Origin: HXMU1420-2 sp017643305
GTDB taxonomy: Bacteria; Pseudomonadota; Alphaproteobacteria; Rhodobacterales; Rhodobacteraceae
DNA length: 64,000 bases
Assembly: GCA_965217135.1 (NCBI GenBank)
Contig: OZ244249.1
Coordinates: forward strand, 620,001 to 684,000
Direction: 5' to 3'
Shown: in pieces, positions 24,804 through 34,527 of the stretch
How the letters are laid out: the number at the start of each line of letters is the position of its first letter
Numbering within the stretch: position 1 is the first letter of the stretch
Translations under genes and position numbers: made by a program
The notes under the pieces: generated by a model
Told to the model about the DNA's origin: nothing
What the model saw: the letters and a program-made list of their open reading frames with translations, nothing else
Databases searched by the model: none

Positions 24804-25721
24804 TCAGACTTTCAGGTTCGGGATGATCTGTTTCTTGCGGCTGAGGATGCCGGGCAGAACCACGCTGTCACCGCTCACAGTCGCATCAAAGCTCTTTTCC
24901 GCAACGGCTTTGACCAGATCGTTTGGAACCAGCAGAGTGGCTTCTTCATTCAGGATGTCGATGACAAACAGCAGAACCTGGTCAACGCCGTCCTCTTTGG
25001 CCACCGTGACCATGCTTTCCACCAGCGAAGCCTGACGGTCCAGCACAACGGCTGGCGCGGTTGTTTCCAAGACTGAGACACGGAACTTGGTGCCATCGAC
25101 TTCGTATTCCTTCGAATCCATCCGCAGCAATTCCGCGTCCGAGAAGGACGACACGTCCGATTTGGCCGCGAACATTTCCGCCGCATAGGATGGAATGTCG
25201 ATGCCCAGATCAGCGGCAAGATTTTCAGCCATGGCGCGGTCATGGTCGGTGGTGGTGGGCGACCGGAATTCCATCGTATCGCTCAGGATACAGGTCAACG
25301 CTGCGCCCTTGATCGCTTCGGGCATGTTGGCGGCATCGTCGCCCATCAGGTCCAGCATGATCGTCGCGGTACAGGCGAGCGGACGCACGGTAATGTCAAT
25401 TGGACCCTTGGTTTCCAGCCCGCCCACCAGCTTGTGGTGGTCGATTATGGCCTGAATATCCGCGTTGTTGATGTTGGCGGGCAGCTCAGCAGGGTTGTTG
25501 GTGTCCACGATCACCACGGCGGAATCATCAGCCACGTCCGAGATGATTTCCGGTTTGTCCAAGTTCCAGCGCTCCAGCATGAACGCGGCTTCGGTGTTGG
25601 GTTCACCCAGCAGCTTGGGCGCGGCAGCCACGCCCTGTTCGTTCATATACCAGGCCCAAAGGATGGGTGACCCAGTGCTGTCTGTGTCAGGTGATTTGTG
25701 GCCGAAAACTTGCGTCGTCAT
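24804..25721 (-). CDS. ppaC: manganese-dependent inorganic pyrophosphatase (class II, DHH family)
   Basis: 305-306 aa enzyme that hydrolyses pyrophosphate in the cytosol. Motifs of class II PPases: GHKSPDTDST (His, Asp, Asp metal ligands) at the N-terminus, VIVDTNNPAEL near 70, AIIDHHKLVG (DHH) near 93, CILSDTMEFRSPTTT near 145 and the C-terminal substrate motif SRKKQIIP. The ATG at 25721 fits the family length; GGAACC lies upstream. It is monocistronic. The family I Ppa enzyme is the usual one in proteobacteria, so the presence of the Mn type is worth noting. Confidence 0.95.
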   Translation of the reverse strand: MTTQVFGHKSPDTDSTGSPILWAWYMNEQGVAAAPKLLGEPNTEAAFMLERWNLDKPEIISDVADDSAVVIVDTNNPAELPANINNADIQAIIDHHKLVGGLETKGPIDITVRPLACTATIMLDLMGDDAANMPEAIKGAALTCILSDTMEFRSPTTTDHDRAMAENLAADLGIDIPSYAAEMFAAKSDVSSFSDAELLRMDSKEYEVDGTKFRVSVLETTAPAVVLDRQASLVESMVTVAKEDGVDQVLLFVIDILNEEATLLVPNDLVKAVAEKSFDATVSGDSVVLPGILSRKKQIIPNLKV

Positions 25722-25828
25722 GGCAAAAGGTTCCTTCGAAAAGGGGGGAGAATTTGCGCGCCTTATAAGAGCGCACTTGCCGCTTGTCACGCACCTGAGC
25801 CAGGCTGCGACGCTTGGACCGATTGGGC

Positions 25829-26818
25829 CTAGAACGGGGCCCTCTGCAACGTATATCCCTGCTGCCTCAGCAGGTTCAAAATACCCTCGCGCCCGGGAAG
25901 ATGCGCGGCCCCCACCGCAACGACCAGAGTATCGCCCTTGGTCCGCAGGATCACCGGTATCCAGTTGCGATTTCTTCGGTTCAACATAGACCCGATAAGT
26001 GAATTGTGCAGCTGGTCCAGCTCAGCCCGCGACGCTTTGTAATCCGTGTAAAGAGACCAACGCGACATCACCATGATCTGCCCTACCGCCTCTTCGAAAT
26101 AGGCATCGTCCAGCTTGTTAAAGGTGATCTGGCCCGTGCGTTGGCGTTCCAGCTCCAACTCTATCAGCTGGACATGATCGCGTTTCGGCATAGCCATCAA
26201 TGCACCAAAAGACTGACCCACCGTCTCTAGTGACCCGATCGGTACGCGTGCGCGGCGGGCGACGGTTTCAATCCGGTCGTCCAGACCTTTGCCCCGGTAG
26301 CGCGGCGTGTTCGACACGCAGGACACCCGATCCAGCAGTTCGGATGCAAACCAAGGCTGCAAACGGTCAAGCTCTGCCGGGCTCATCCCGAGAACCTGCA
26401 GCTTCACTGCAAGCTCGCCCCACGTCGCGGCCGACATCATGCGTCGCAGCGACTGGGCCCGGGGCAACAGCATGTATTTTCGGAATATCTGACGGTCCTC
26501 GAAGGCCTGCTCAAACTTGTAACTCGACACTTCCAGCAACAAAGCGTCAGCGCTCTCGATAATCGGCTTCAAACGTCGGACAATTGGCGACATGCGCCGG
26601 TCGCCTGAATGCATCGTGCCAATAATGTGCAGCGTCCGGCCCCCCTTGATCGCGATCCAGTGATTGCCTTCGCCATAAGGGATACGGGCAACCGCGGCTT
26701 CGAATTGCTGCTTCTGCGCAGGCGTCAGGTGATCGCGGTAGTCGACGCTGCGGCACCGCGCTTCGACCGAAACAGCGTGCAGGCAAAACAGAAAAAGTAG
26801 GAACAATCGCAAAAGCAT
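25829..26818 (-). CDS. TraB/GumN family protein with signal peptide
   Basis: 329-aa exported protein. The first 21 residues (LLRLFLLFLFCLHAVSVEA) are a signal peptide. The TraB/GumN/Tiki signature includes IIGTMHSGDRRM near residue 70, ALLLEVSSYKF near 95 and the C-terminal VVAVGAAHLPGREG with the conserved GxxH. The family is related to Tiki-type metalloproteases, but the function in bacteria is not settled. It is co-oriented with and 105 bp upstream of ppaC; I do not see a functional link. Confidence 0.88.
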   Translation of the reverse strand: MLLRLFLLFLFCLHAVSVEARCRSVDYRDHLTPAQKQQFEAAVARIPYGEGNHWIAIKGGRTLHIIGTMHSGDRRMSPIVRRLKPIIESADALLLEVSSYKFEQAFEDRQIFRKYMLLPRAQSLRRMMSAATWGELAVKLQVLGMSPAELDRLQPWFASELLDRVSCVSNTPRYRGKGLDDRIETVARRARVPIGSLETVGQSFGALMAMPKRDHVQLIELELERQRTGQITFNKLDDAYFEEAVGQIMVMSRWSLYTDYKASRAELDQLHNSLIGSMLNRRNRNWIPVILRTKGDTLVVAVGAAHLPGREGILNLLRQQGYTLQRAPF

Positions 26819-26932
26819 GAAATGCGTCTCTCGGATTTTCCGTCAGGCTAGGCGGCTGCGGAGGGTGAAACAACCTGCAAGGGTGGTCTCGCACAAGGTT
26901 GTGTTTCGACCTCGGCGCGGTAGCCTGCGGGG

Positions 26933-27616
26933 ATGAAGCAGGAACAGGACCTATACCCTCCGATCAAGGCGCTTTTGAAACGACAGGGCTATGTCGTGAA
27001 AGGGGAGGTCGGCGCAGCCGATGTGGTCGGCATTCGGGCAGATGACCCGCCAGTGATTGTGGAACTGAAACTCCGGTTCTCACTCAGCCTCTTTCACCAG
27101 GCCATTGCCCGATTGTCGGTGACTGATACGGTGTATGTCGCCGTTCCGCGCCCGAACGGGAAAACCGCCCGCCGCGCGTTGAAAGACAACCTCGCCCTGT
27201 GCCGCCGCCTGGGGCTGGGCCTGATCACAGTCCGTTCTGATGGCCGGGCGGAGGTGCATTGCGATCCTGGCCCGTACGCGCCGCGCAAGTCCACGAAACG
27301 CCAGACCCGGCTGCTGCGAGAATTCGACCGGCTCACCGGTGACCCGAACGCGGGCGGCGCCACACGTCACGGTATCGTCACCGGTTACCGACAGGACGCG
27401 CTGCGCTGTGCGGCGCATCTGGCCGAACACGGGCCATGCAAAGGCGCCGCGGTGGCAAAGGCCACCGGCGTGCCACAGGCCACGCGGCTGATGCGCGACA
27501 ACTATTATGGCTGGTTCGCGCGGGTGGATAAGGGCGTATATGGCCTGACCTCCGAAGGCTCCAAAGGATTGGAACACTGGGCCTACAGTTGGGAAGACGT
27601 GCCAGACACACGCTGA
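26933..27616 (+). CDS. DUF2161 protein, PD-(D/E)XK nuclease-like domain
   Basis: 227 aa. The first 90 residues read as a restriction-endonuclease-like fold: YPPIKALLKRQGYVVKGEVG, then GAADVVGIRADDPPVIVELKLRF with the Asp and ELK residues expected of a PD-(D/E)XK active site. The C-terminal third (CKGAAVAKATGVPQATRLMR to YGLTSEGSKG) looks like a winged-helix DNA-binding domain. The combination suggests a DNA-acting enzyme, but no reaction is known. It is divergent from the TraB gene. ATG is preceded by a GGGG-rich site. Confidence 0.85.
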   Translation: MKQEQDLYPPIKALLKRQGYVVKGEVGAADVVGIRADDPPVIVELKLRFSLSLFHQAIARLSVTDTVYVAVPRPNGKTARRALKDNLALCRRLGLGLITVRSDGRAEVHCDPGPYAPRKSTKRQTRLLREFDRLTGDPNAGGATRHGIVTGYRQDALRCAAHLAEHGPCKGAAVAKATGVPQATRLMRDNYYGWFARVDKGVYGLTSEGSKGLEHWAYSWEDVPDTR

Positions 27617-27700
27617 AACAGGCGTGGCATATGCCGGCTGACCGTTTCTCAAGCCTTTTAAATTTGTCGAACAGTTATGGGACAGACTCGAATACTTTAG

Positions 27701-28130
27701 GCTGATCCCGCATGCAGAACTGCCGATATCGGCGGCAGCGGCCCGTAGCGCGTGATGCCAAACAACATAATCGGGACTTTTTGTGATGGCACCCTAACCG
27801 AGACGTCTGGCAGCTTGGGCAAGAGTTCAATCGATTGTGGCTCCTGCCTTGGCTCATTCGACGGCGGGGCAGGGCACGACACGTTTTTGGGCGGCAGCCG
27901 CTCTGACCTGCTGGGTGACGGCTTGGGCGGATTTTGTCTGTGAAGGCGAATAAAACAGTGGCAGTGATACCGTCGTTTTCAGCCCCGCCGATGATGTTAT
28001 CCATACAAGCGGTGAGGTGGCAGAAGATGTCATCCCGACCCCAACGAATGACCAGAAAGACTGAGCGCTGGCATTAGATGGCGTTTCTGGTGTCAGCCTG
28101 ACATTCGAAATTGCGTAGTGGTCCGAGATC
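27701..28130 (+). pseudogene. possible decayed RTX-type calcium-binding repeat protein
   Basis: Within the 820-bp region between DUF2161 and groES, plus-strand frames carry RTX-like strings broken by stops and frame changes: TADIGGSGP then a stop, NNIIGTFCDGTLTETSG, FDGGAGHDTFLGGSRSDLLG, and in another frame NSGSDTVVFSPADDVIHTSG. GGxGxD nonapeptide and NxIxGT patterns are typical of RTX exoproteins. Several consensus glycines are replaced by Cys or Arg, as expected of decay. The antisense frames over the same bases are probably by-products of the repeat composition. Confidence is limited because no undamaged repeat array remains. Confidence 0.4.
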
Positions 28131-28403
28131 CGCCCTGTGTTGTCACCAGCCGGGTGTTTCGGCATTGGCCTGCCGCACCGCGACATACGCATCACTTTCC
28201 TTGGCCGGGACAGGTCGCCCGTTGGCAAGGGCGAAGTTCGGATCTCGCGCCTTCTGCTGTGTAAACATCTGCGTTTTTACCCAGACATGTGTTCGGCCAA
28301 TTCGACCCAAACGGTGTTGCACCCGCAGGCCTTACATCGTATCGGCAGGCTCCGGTTCAGCTTTAGCTGATTCAATTATTCGGAAAATTTCTGTCCGTCC
28401 CGG

Positions 28404-28432
28404 TTGACTCCCTTTAATAGCCTGCCTAAATC
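28404..28432 (+). promoter_or_regulatory. groESL promoter
   Basis: -35 TTGACT (28404-28409), 16-17 bp spacer, -10 CTAAAT/TAAATC (28426-28432). The predicted start falls just before or inside the CIRCE element, as expected for HrcA control. Confidence 0.65.
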
Positions 28433-28439
28433 CCCGCCG

Positions 28440-28466
28440 TTAGCACTCACCTAGGGTGAGTGATAA
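28440..28466 (+). promoter_or_regulatory. CIRCE element (HrcA operator)
   Basis: TTAGCACTC - 9 nt - GAGTGATAA, matching the consensus TTAGCACTC-N9-GAGTGCTAA at all but one base (A for C in the second arm). It lies 60 bp before groES and is the binding site of the HrcA heat-shock repressor. The hrcA gene is not in the window. Confidence 0.95.
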
Positions 28467-28525
28467 TGGCCACCCGGCCAGGGTGGTTGTTAGGGAGTAA
28501 CTTTGAGCCTCAAGGAGCTGCAAAG

Positions 28526-28813
28526 ATGGCATTCAAACCACTTCATGATCGGGTGCTGGTGCGCCGTGTGGAAAGCGATGAAAAGACCGCAGGCGGCCTG
28601 ATCATCCCCGACAGCGCAAAAGAGAAGCCGGCCGAAGGTCTGGTTGTCGCAGTGGGCGCAGGCGCCAAGGACGACGACGGTGACCGCATCGCAATGGACG
28701 TTGCTGAAGGCGACAAAATCCTGTTCGGCAAATGGTCCGGCACCGAAATCACGATCGACGGCGAAGAGCTGCTGATTATGAAAGAAAGCGACATCCTGGG
28801 CGTTATCGCCTGA
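28526..28813 (+). CDS. groES: co-chaperonin GroES
   Basis: 95-aa Hsp10 that caps GroEL. It starts MAFKPLHDRVLVRRVESDEK with AAGGAG upstream and contains the mobile loop TAGGLIIPDSAKEKPAEG and the DKILFGKWSGTEI roof region. Length and sequence are standard. First gene of the groESL operon, with CIRCE upstream. Confidence 0.98.
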   Translation: MAFKPLHDRVLVRRVESDEKTAGGLIIPDSAKEKPAEGLVVAVGAGAKDDDGDRIAMDVAEGDKILFGKWSGTEITIDGEELLIMKESDILGVIA

Positions 28814-28896
28814 TCGCCCCACTTTGTCTTACGACTCGACGCCCTGCTGGACCCAATCCAACGTGGGCGTGACAGACCAAATTAGGAGAATTCGAA

Positions 28897-30534
<1,638 letters not shown>

Positions 30535-30581
30535 ACCGCTCTGTTGCTTTGCGAAAGCTGCGGAGTGACGAAATCAAATTT

Positions 30582-30616
30582 CAAAGGCGCCCTGCGGGGC
30601 GCCTTTGTCTTTTTCT
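30582..30616 (+). terminator. rho-independent terminator of groESL
   Basis: Stem CAAAGGCGCCC / GGGCGCCTTTG with a four-base TGCG-type loop, followed by TCTTTTTC, 47 bp after the groEL stop. Confidence 0.9.
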
Positions 30617-31025
30617 ATATACCTACAGAACAACCATCGGTTTTGCAGGTGAATCTGATTGGTATGCCTGCCAATACATTTTGGAGCATGTTGTTGACCG
30701 CGCTGCGTGGTGAGGTGGTAAACCGCTTAGAAGTGGCTTGACCCAAGCCATTTCGAAATGGCTGGGTGCGTGGCGGTGACCGAGCACATCCTGTGAAGAC
30801 AGAGGGTTGTGGGCGCGAAACCATCAGGCGGGACGCTGTCTAGCGCCTCAGGTCGAAACAAAGGCCAAACCCGCAATTCGCCGCCCAAAGAGCTTCCCAC
30901 GCCTTGCCAAGTTTCCCGTACGGTGAACGCACGTACCGACAACACTGGCACCCGACACCTCCTTGTGACCGCTAGTCCCGCGAATTTCCGTTTCTCTTTC
31001 CTGGCCTTTGGCATTAGCTGACCCC
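30617..31025. other. 409-bp intergenic region with two overlapping hairpins
   Basis: No gene recognised on either strand. TGGCTTG-ACC-CAAGCCA (30734-30750) and the perfect 18-bp palindrome AGCCATTTCGAAATGGCT (30746-30763) share bases 30746-30750, so only one stem can form at a time. No T-run follows either, and no strong promoter for the downstream transporter gene is visible. Confidence 0.5.
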
Positions 31026-31880
31026 ATGCGCCTGTTTCTTCTGACGACTCTGACTATGGTGGCCTTCGCGGCCAATTCGATTTTCAACCGCGTCGCTGTG
31101 GACACTGGCACAATCGACGCTGGTCCCTTCGCGGTGATCCGTGTGCTGTCCGGTGCGGTGGCGTTGCTGGTGCTTGTACAGATCCGCAGGAAACCTCTGA
31201 GCTTTCTGACACTTCGCCGAGCGATCGGTGCTGGGTCTCTGACGCTCTATATGATCGGCTTTTCAATGGCTTACCGGTCTCTCGACGCGGGACTGGGCGC
31301 GTTGCTCGCCTTCGGTGCAGTGCAGATCGCCATTTTTGGCCTGACCGCCCTGCGGGGGGAGCCACCGACTAGCCGCCAGATGGCCGGGTCTGCCGTGGCC
31401 TTTGCCGGGCTGGTCTGGGTGCTGTGGCCTGGGGATGGGCCTGGTGCGGACCCGGTCGGTGCCATTGCCATGGTTCTAGCCGGGCTGGGCTGGGCGATCT
31501 ACACGCTGGCGGGGCGAGGGGAACCGGACCCGCTGGCCGCAACAGCGGCGAATTTCTGCGTGGCACTGCCGCTGACCGCGCTGGCAGTCTGGGCACTGGG
31601 GCAGGGGGGCAACGTGACGCCTTCGGGTATCGGTTGGGCCGTTCTGTCGGGCGCTGGGACATCCGGGCTGGGCTATGCCCTGTGGTATTCGGTGGTGCCG
31701 CGCATGACAGCTAGCACTGCCGCCGTGGCCATGTTGAGCGTGCCGGTAATCGCGCTGGTTGTGGGCGTGGTGTTGCTGAATGAACCGATCAGCGTGCGGC
31801 TGATTGGGGGCGCGATGCTGGTGATCGGCGGGATCGCCTTTGCCGTACGTGCCCCGGCGAAACCCAAGCTGCAGGTTTAA
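31026..31880 (+). CDS. EamA-family (DMT superfamily) transporter
   Basis: 284-aa integral membrane protein with two EamA repeats and about ten hydrophobic segments (for example MVAFAANSIFNRVAVDTG, IGAGSLTLYMIGFSMAYRSL, AVAMLSVPVIALVVGVVLL). DMT carriers export amino acids or other metabolites; the substrate is unknown. ATG 31026 is chosen over an in-frame TTG six codons upstream. It is followed 12 bp later by the lipase-like gene, so co-transcription is likely. Confidence 0.88.
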   Translation: MRLFLLTTLTMVAFAANSIFNRVAVDTGTIDAGPFAVIRVLSGAVALLVLVQIRRKPLSFLTLRRAIGAGSLTLYMIGFSMAYRSLDAGLGALLAFGAVQIAIFGLTALRGEPPTSRQMAGSAVAFAGLVWVLWPGDGPGADPVGAIAMVLAGLGWAIYTLAGRGEPDPLAATAANFCVALPLTALAVWALGQGGNVTPSGIGWAVLSGAGTSGLGYALWYSVVPRMTASTAAVAMLSVPVIALVVGVVLLNEPISVRLIGGAMLVIGGIAFAVRAPAKPKLQV

Positions 31881-31892
31881 CTGAAGGCCTGC

Positions 31893-32651
31893 ATGGCTTA
31901 TCTGCAGGTCATGGGACGTTGGCTTACCCTATTCATATGCCTTTTTGCCTCGCCGGTGGCTGCCAGTGAGACCTGCATGGTGCTGATCCACGGGCTGGGG
32001 CGCACGCCGTTTTCGCTGGCCCCGATGGAGGCTGTGCTGGAAGCGCGTGGCTACAAGGTTGTAAATGCTGGCTATGCCTCACGCGAGGCGACGATCCAGG
32101 AACTTGCGGCAGACACCCTGCCGCCCGCCTTTGCTGAATGTGGGTCGCGCCGGATTAACGTGATTACCCATTCGATGGGGGGCATCCTGCTGCGGGTTGG
32201 CCTGATGCATGACAAGCCGGACAATCTGGGGCGCGTGGTGATGCTGGCTCCGCCCAACCAGGGTAGCCAGCTGGTGGATATTATGGGTGAACTTGCCGTG
32301 TTTGACTGGGTTGGTGGCCCAGCGGGGGAACAGTTGGGCACGGGGCCGGACAGCCTGCCCAAATCGCTGCCGCCAGTGGATTACCCCGTGGGAATCATTG
32401 CCGGCTCACAGACGATCAACCCGTATTTCTCTTCGGTGGTAGAGGGGGCCGACGACGGTAAGGTCGCGGTGGCTGAAACCTTTGTTGAAGGTATGGCGGC
32501 GCATCTGGTGCTGCCGGTGACGCATACATTCATGATGAATAATCCGCAGGTGATGGCGCAGGCGTTAAGGTTTGTCGAAACAGGGGCGTTTGCGGATGAT
32601 CTGAGCTGGACCGAAGCGGTCGACGATCTGGCGAGTGGGGCGTCTGAGTGA
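31893..32651 (+). CDS. secreted alpha/beta-hydrolase, lipase-like
   Basis: 252 aa. An N-terminal hydrophobic stretch (WLTLFICLFASPVAA) ends in a likely signal-peptidase site before SETCMVLIHGLGR. The oxyanion HG motif is MVLIHGLGRTPFSL, the nucleophile elbow is VITHSMGGILLRVG, and the C-terminal His is probably in LPVTHTFMMN. It resembles PGAP1/lipase-class-2-like serine esterases. A second ATG at 31911 is possible. Its stop overlaps the start of the phnM gene (GTGA), indicating an operon. Confidence 0.82.
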   Translation: MAYLQVMGRWLTLFICLFASPVAASETCMVLIHGLGRTPFSLAPMEAVLEARGYKVVNAGYASREATIQELAADTLPPAFAECGSRRINVITHSMGGILLRVGLMHDKPDNLGRVVMLAPPNQGSQLVDIMGELAVFDWVGGPAGEQLGTGPDSLPKSLPPVDYPVGIIAGSQTINPYFSSVVEGADDGKVAVAETFVEGMAAHLVLPVTHTFMMNNPQVMAQALRFVETGAFADDLSWTEAVDDLASGASE

Positions 32652-33799
32652 CCGGCCTGTCTTTGGATTTGACCGGGGCACAGGTGTTGGTTCCGGGTGA
32701 GGGGTTGGCGGAAACGCGTCTGAGCCTGACGGATGGACAGATCGTGGATGCGCCCACGGGCCGAGCAGTGGACCTGAGCGGATATATTGTTTTGCCCGGG
32801 ATCGTTGATGTGCATGGTGATGGGTTTGAACGCCATCTTGCCCCGCGACGCGGCGCGATGAAGGCGATGAACGAAGGCATTGCAGCGGCAGAGGCCGAAC
32901 TGGCCGCGAATGGTATGACCACCGCCGTCTTGGCACAGTTTGTCAGCTGGGAAGGCGGGCTGCGGGGCGAAGAATTTGCAGATCAGGTTTTTACCGCCAT
33001 CCGCCAGACGGCGCCGCATCTGGTGACAGACCTGCGCCCGCAATTGCGGTTTGAAACCCATCTGCTGGACGCTTTTGCCACCCTTCCCGCGCGCTTGCGC
33101 GATTGGGGCGTGCGATACGTAGTGTTCAACGACCACCTGCCGCATGAACGGCTGGCCGAAGGTCGCATGCCGCGCCGGCTGACTGGACAGGCGTTGAAGG
33201 CAGGGCGCAGCCCTGAACGGCATCTGGCGCTGATGCAAGCGTTGCACGGCGCCTCGGTCGATGTGCACGCCGCGCTGGACGGGCTGTGCGGAGAGCTGGA
33301 GGTGCAGGGTATCGCCATGGGCAGCCATGATGATCGGACCGAAACCGACCGCGCTACATGGCGTGCGCGCGGCGTGCGCGTGGCTGAGTTTCCCGAAACG
33401 CTGGAGGCGGCAGAGGCGGCGCGGGCCGGGGGTGACGCCATTGTGCTGGGCGCGCCGAACGTGGTGCGAGGCGGATCGCATAACGGCAATGTCAGCGCGC
33501 TGGACCTAATCGCCATGGGCCTGTGCGATGCGCTGGCCTCGGATTACCACTATCCCAGCCCGCGCCGGGCGGCGCTGTTTCTGGCAGACAGCGGCTTGCT
33601 GCCGTTCGAGGCGGCATGGCGGCTGGTCTCGGCCGGTCCAGCGCAGGTTCTGGGTCTCAACGACCGGGGTACGTTGCAGTTGGGCCAACGCGCCGACCTG
33701 CTGGTTCTGGATGTGGAAACCCGGCGCGTAGCGGCAACGCTGGCGCAGGGCCGGGTCAGTTACATGAACGGGGATGTCGCCGCGCGGTTTATAGGGTAA
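32648..33799 (+). CDS. phnM: PhnM-like alpha-D-ribose 1-methylphosphonate 5-triphosphate diphosphatase
   Basis: 383-aa amidohydrolase-fold enzyme. In the C-P lyase pathway PhnM cleaves pyrophosphate from ribose-1-alkylphosphonate 5-triphosphate. Motifs: LPGIVDVHGDGFERH (metal ligands) near 55, YVVFNDHLPHERL near 160, GIAMGSHDDRTE near 223 and the highly specific LGAPNVVRGGSHNGNVSA and ASDYHYPSP near 300. GTG start overlaps the preceding stop. None of phnG-L, phnN or a phosphonate transporter is in the window, so it is an orphan or a second copy. A related amidohydrolase reaction is possible. Confidence 0.88.
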   Translation: MTGLSLDLTGAQVLVPGEGLAETRLSLTDGQIVDAPTGRAVDLSGYIVLPGIVDVHGDGFERHLAPRRGAMKAMNEGIAAAEAELAANGMTTAVLAQFVSWEGGLRGEEFADQVFTAIRQTAPHLVTDLRPQLRFETHLLDAFATLPARLRDWGVRYVVFNDHLPHERLAEGRMPRRLTGQALKAGRSPERHLALMQALHGASVDVHAALDGLCGELEVQGIAMGSHDDRTETDRATWRARGVRVAEFPETLEAAEAARAGGDAIVLGAPNVVRGGSHNGNVSALDLIAMGLCDALASDYHYPSPRRAALFLADSGLLPFEAAWRLVSAGPAQVLGLNDRGTLQLGQRADLLVLDVETRRVAATLAQGRVSYMNGDVAARFIG

Positions 33800-33834
33800 G
33801 CACGCAGTGGCGGGCAACATACGGGGCGACGTAT

Positions 33835-34527
33835 GTGCTGTTTGAATTTGGTGACCGGCTTTGGGTCTCTGATGGACCGCATGTGGTGGCAGCGCTAGGG
33901 TTTCATTACCCTACGCGCATGGCCGTGGCCCGACTGGCCGATGGCGGGCTGTTCGTCTGGTCGCCCGTGGCGCTGACCGCTGCCGTCCGGCGAGCGATTG
34001 ACGCGCTGGGGCCCGTGGCGCACCTGGTTGCGCCAAACCACCTGCACCATATGTTTTTAACTGATTGGGTGCAGGCCTATCCCGAGGCGCAGCTATGGAC
34101 GCCGCCGGGGCTTGCACGCAAGCGGGATGACCTTACGTTTGACGGGGAACTGGCGGGTCCGACCGACGCGCCCTGGGCAGATGATCTGGAGCAGGTCACG
34201 GTGCCCGGCAACCGGATCACGACCGAGGTGTTTTTTTTCCACCGGCCCAGCAAAACCGTTCTGGTTGCCGATCTGGTGCAGCAACTGCCGCCGGAATTCT
34301 ACGCTGGTTGGCGGGCCAAGGTGGCCCGGCTGGACCTGATGACAGCCGAAGACCCGACCGTGCCGCGCAAGTTCCGAATGACGTTTTCCGACAAAACCGC
34401 TGCCCGGCAGGCGGTGGACCAGATCCTAGCCTGGCCCTGCGAACAGGTTGCGTTTGCACATGGTCCGCTGGTGTTTGCGAATGGCCAGACTGTGCTGACG
34501 CGGGCGTTCGACTGGCTCAAACCCTGA
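33835..34527 (+). CDS. DUF4336 domain-containing protein
   Basis: About 230 aa. The sequence LWVSDGPHVVAALGFHYPTRMAVARL, then HLVAPNHLHHMFLTDWVQAYP (histidines as in degenerate metallo-beta-lactamase folds) and HRPSKTVLVADLVQQLP fits DUF4336. The start is uncertain: no ATG fits. GTG 33835 is used because upstream codons of the same frame are inside phnM without a start. It follows phnM by 35 bp and is convergent with purK. Function is unknown. Confidence 0.75.
   Translation: MLFEFGDRLWVSDGPHVVAALGFHYPTRMAVARLADGGLFVWSPVALTAAVRRAIDALGPVAHLVAPNHLHHMFLTDWVQAYPEAQLWTPPGLARKRDDLTFDGELAGPTDAPWADDLEQVTVPGNRITTEVFFFHRPSKTVLVADLVQQLPPEFYAGWRAKVARLDLMTAEDPTVPRKFRMTFSDKTAARQAVDQILAWPCEQVAFAHGPLVFANGQTVLTRAFDWLKP

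Noticed and set aside
27675..28228. Two minus-strand frames upstream of groES
   Set aside because: Their proline/serine-rich composition is what the complement of Gly/Asp-rich repeats would give. The plus strand shows RTX-like strings, so the minus frames were not called.
30746..30763. Palindrome AGCCATTTCGAAATGGCT as a terminator
   Set aside because: No T-run on either side and no gene ending close to it.
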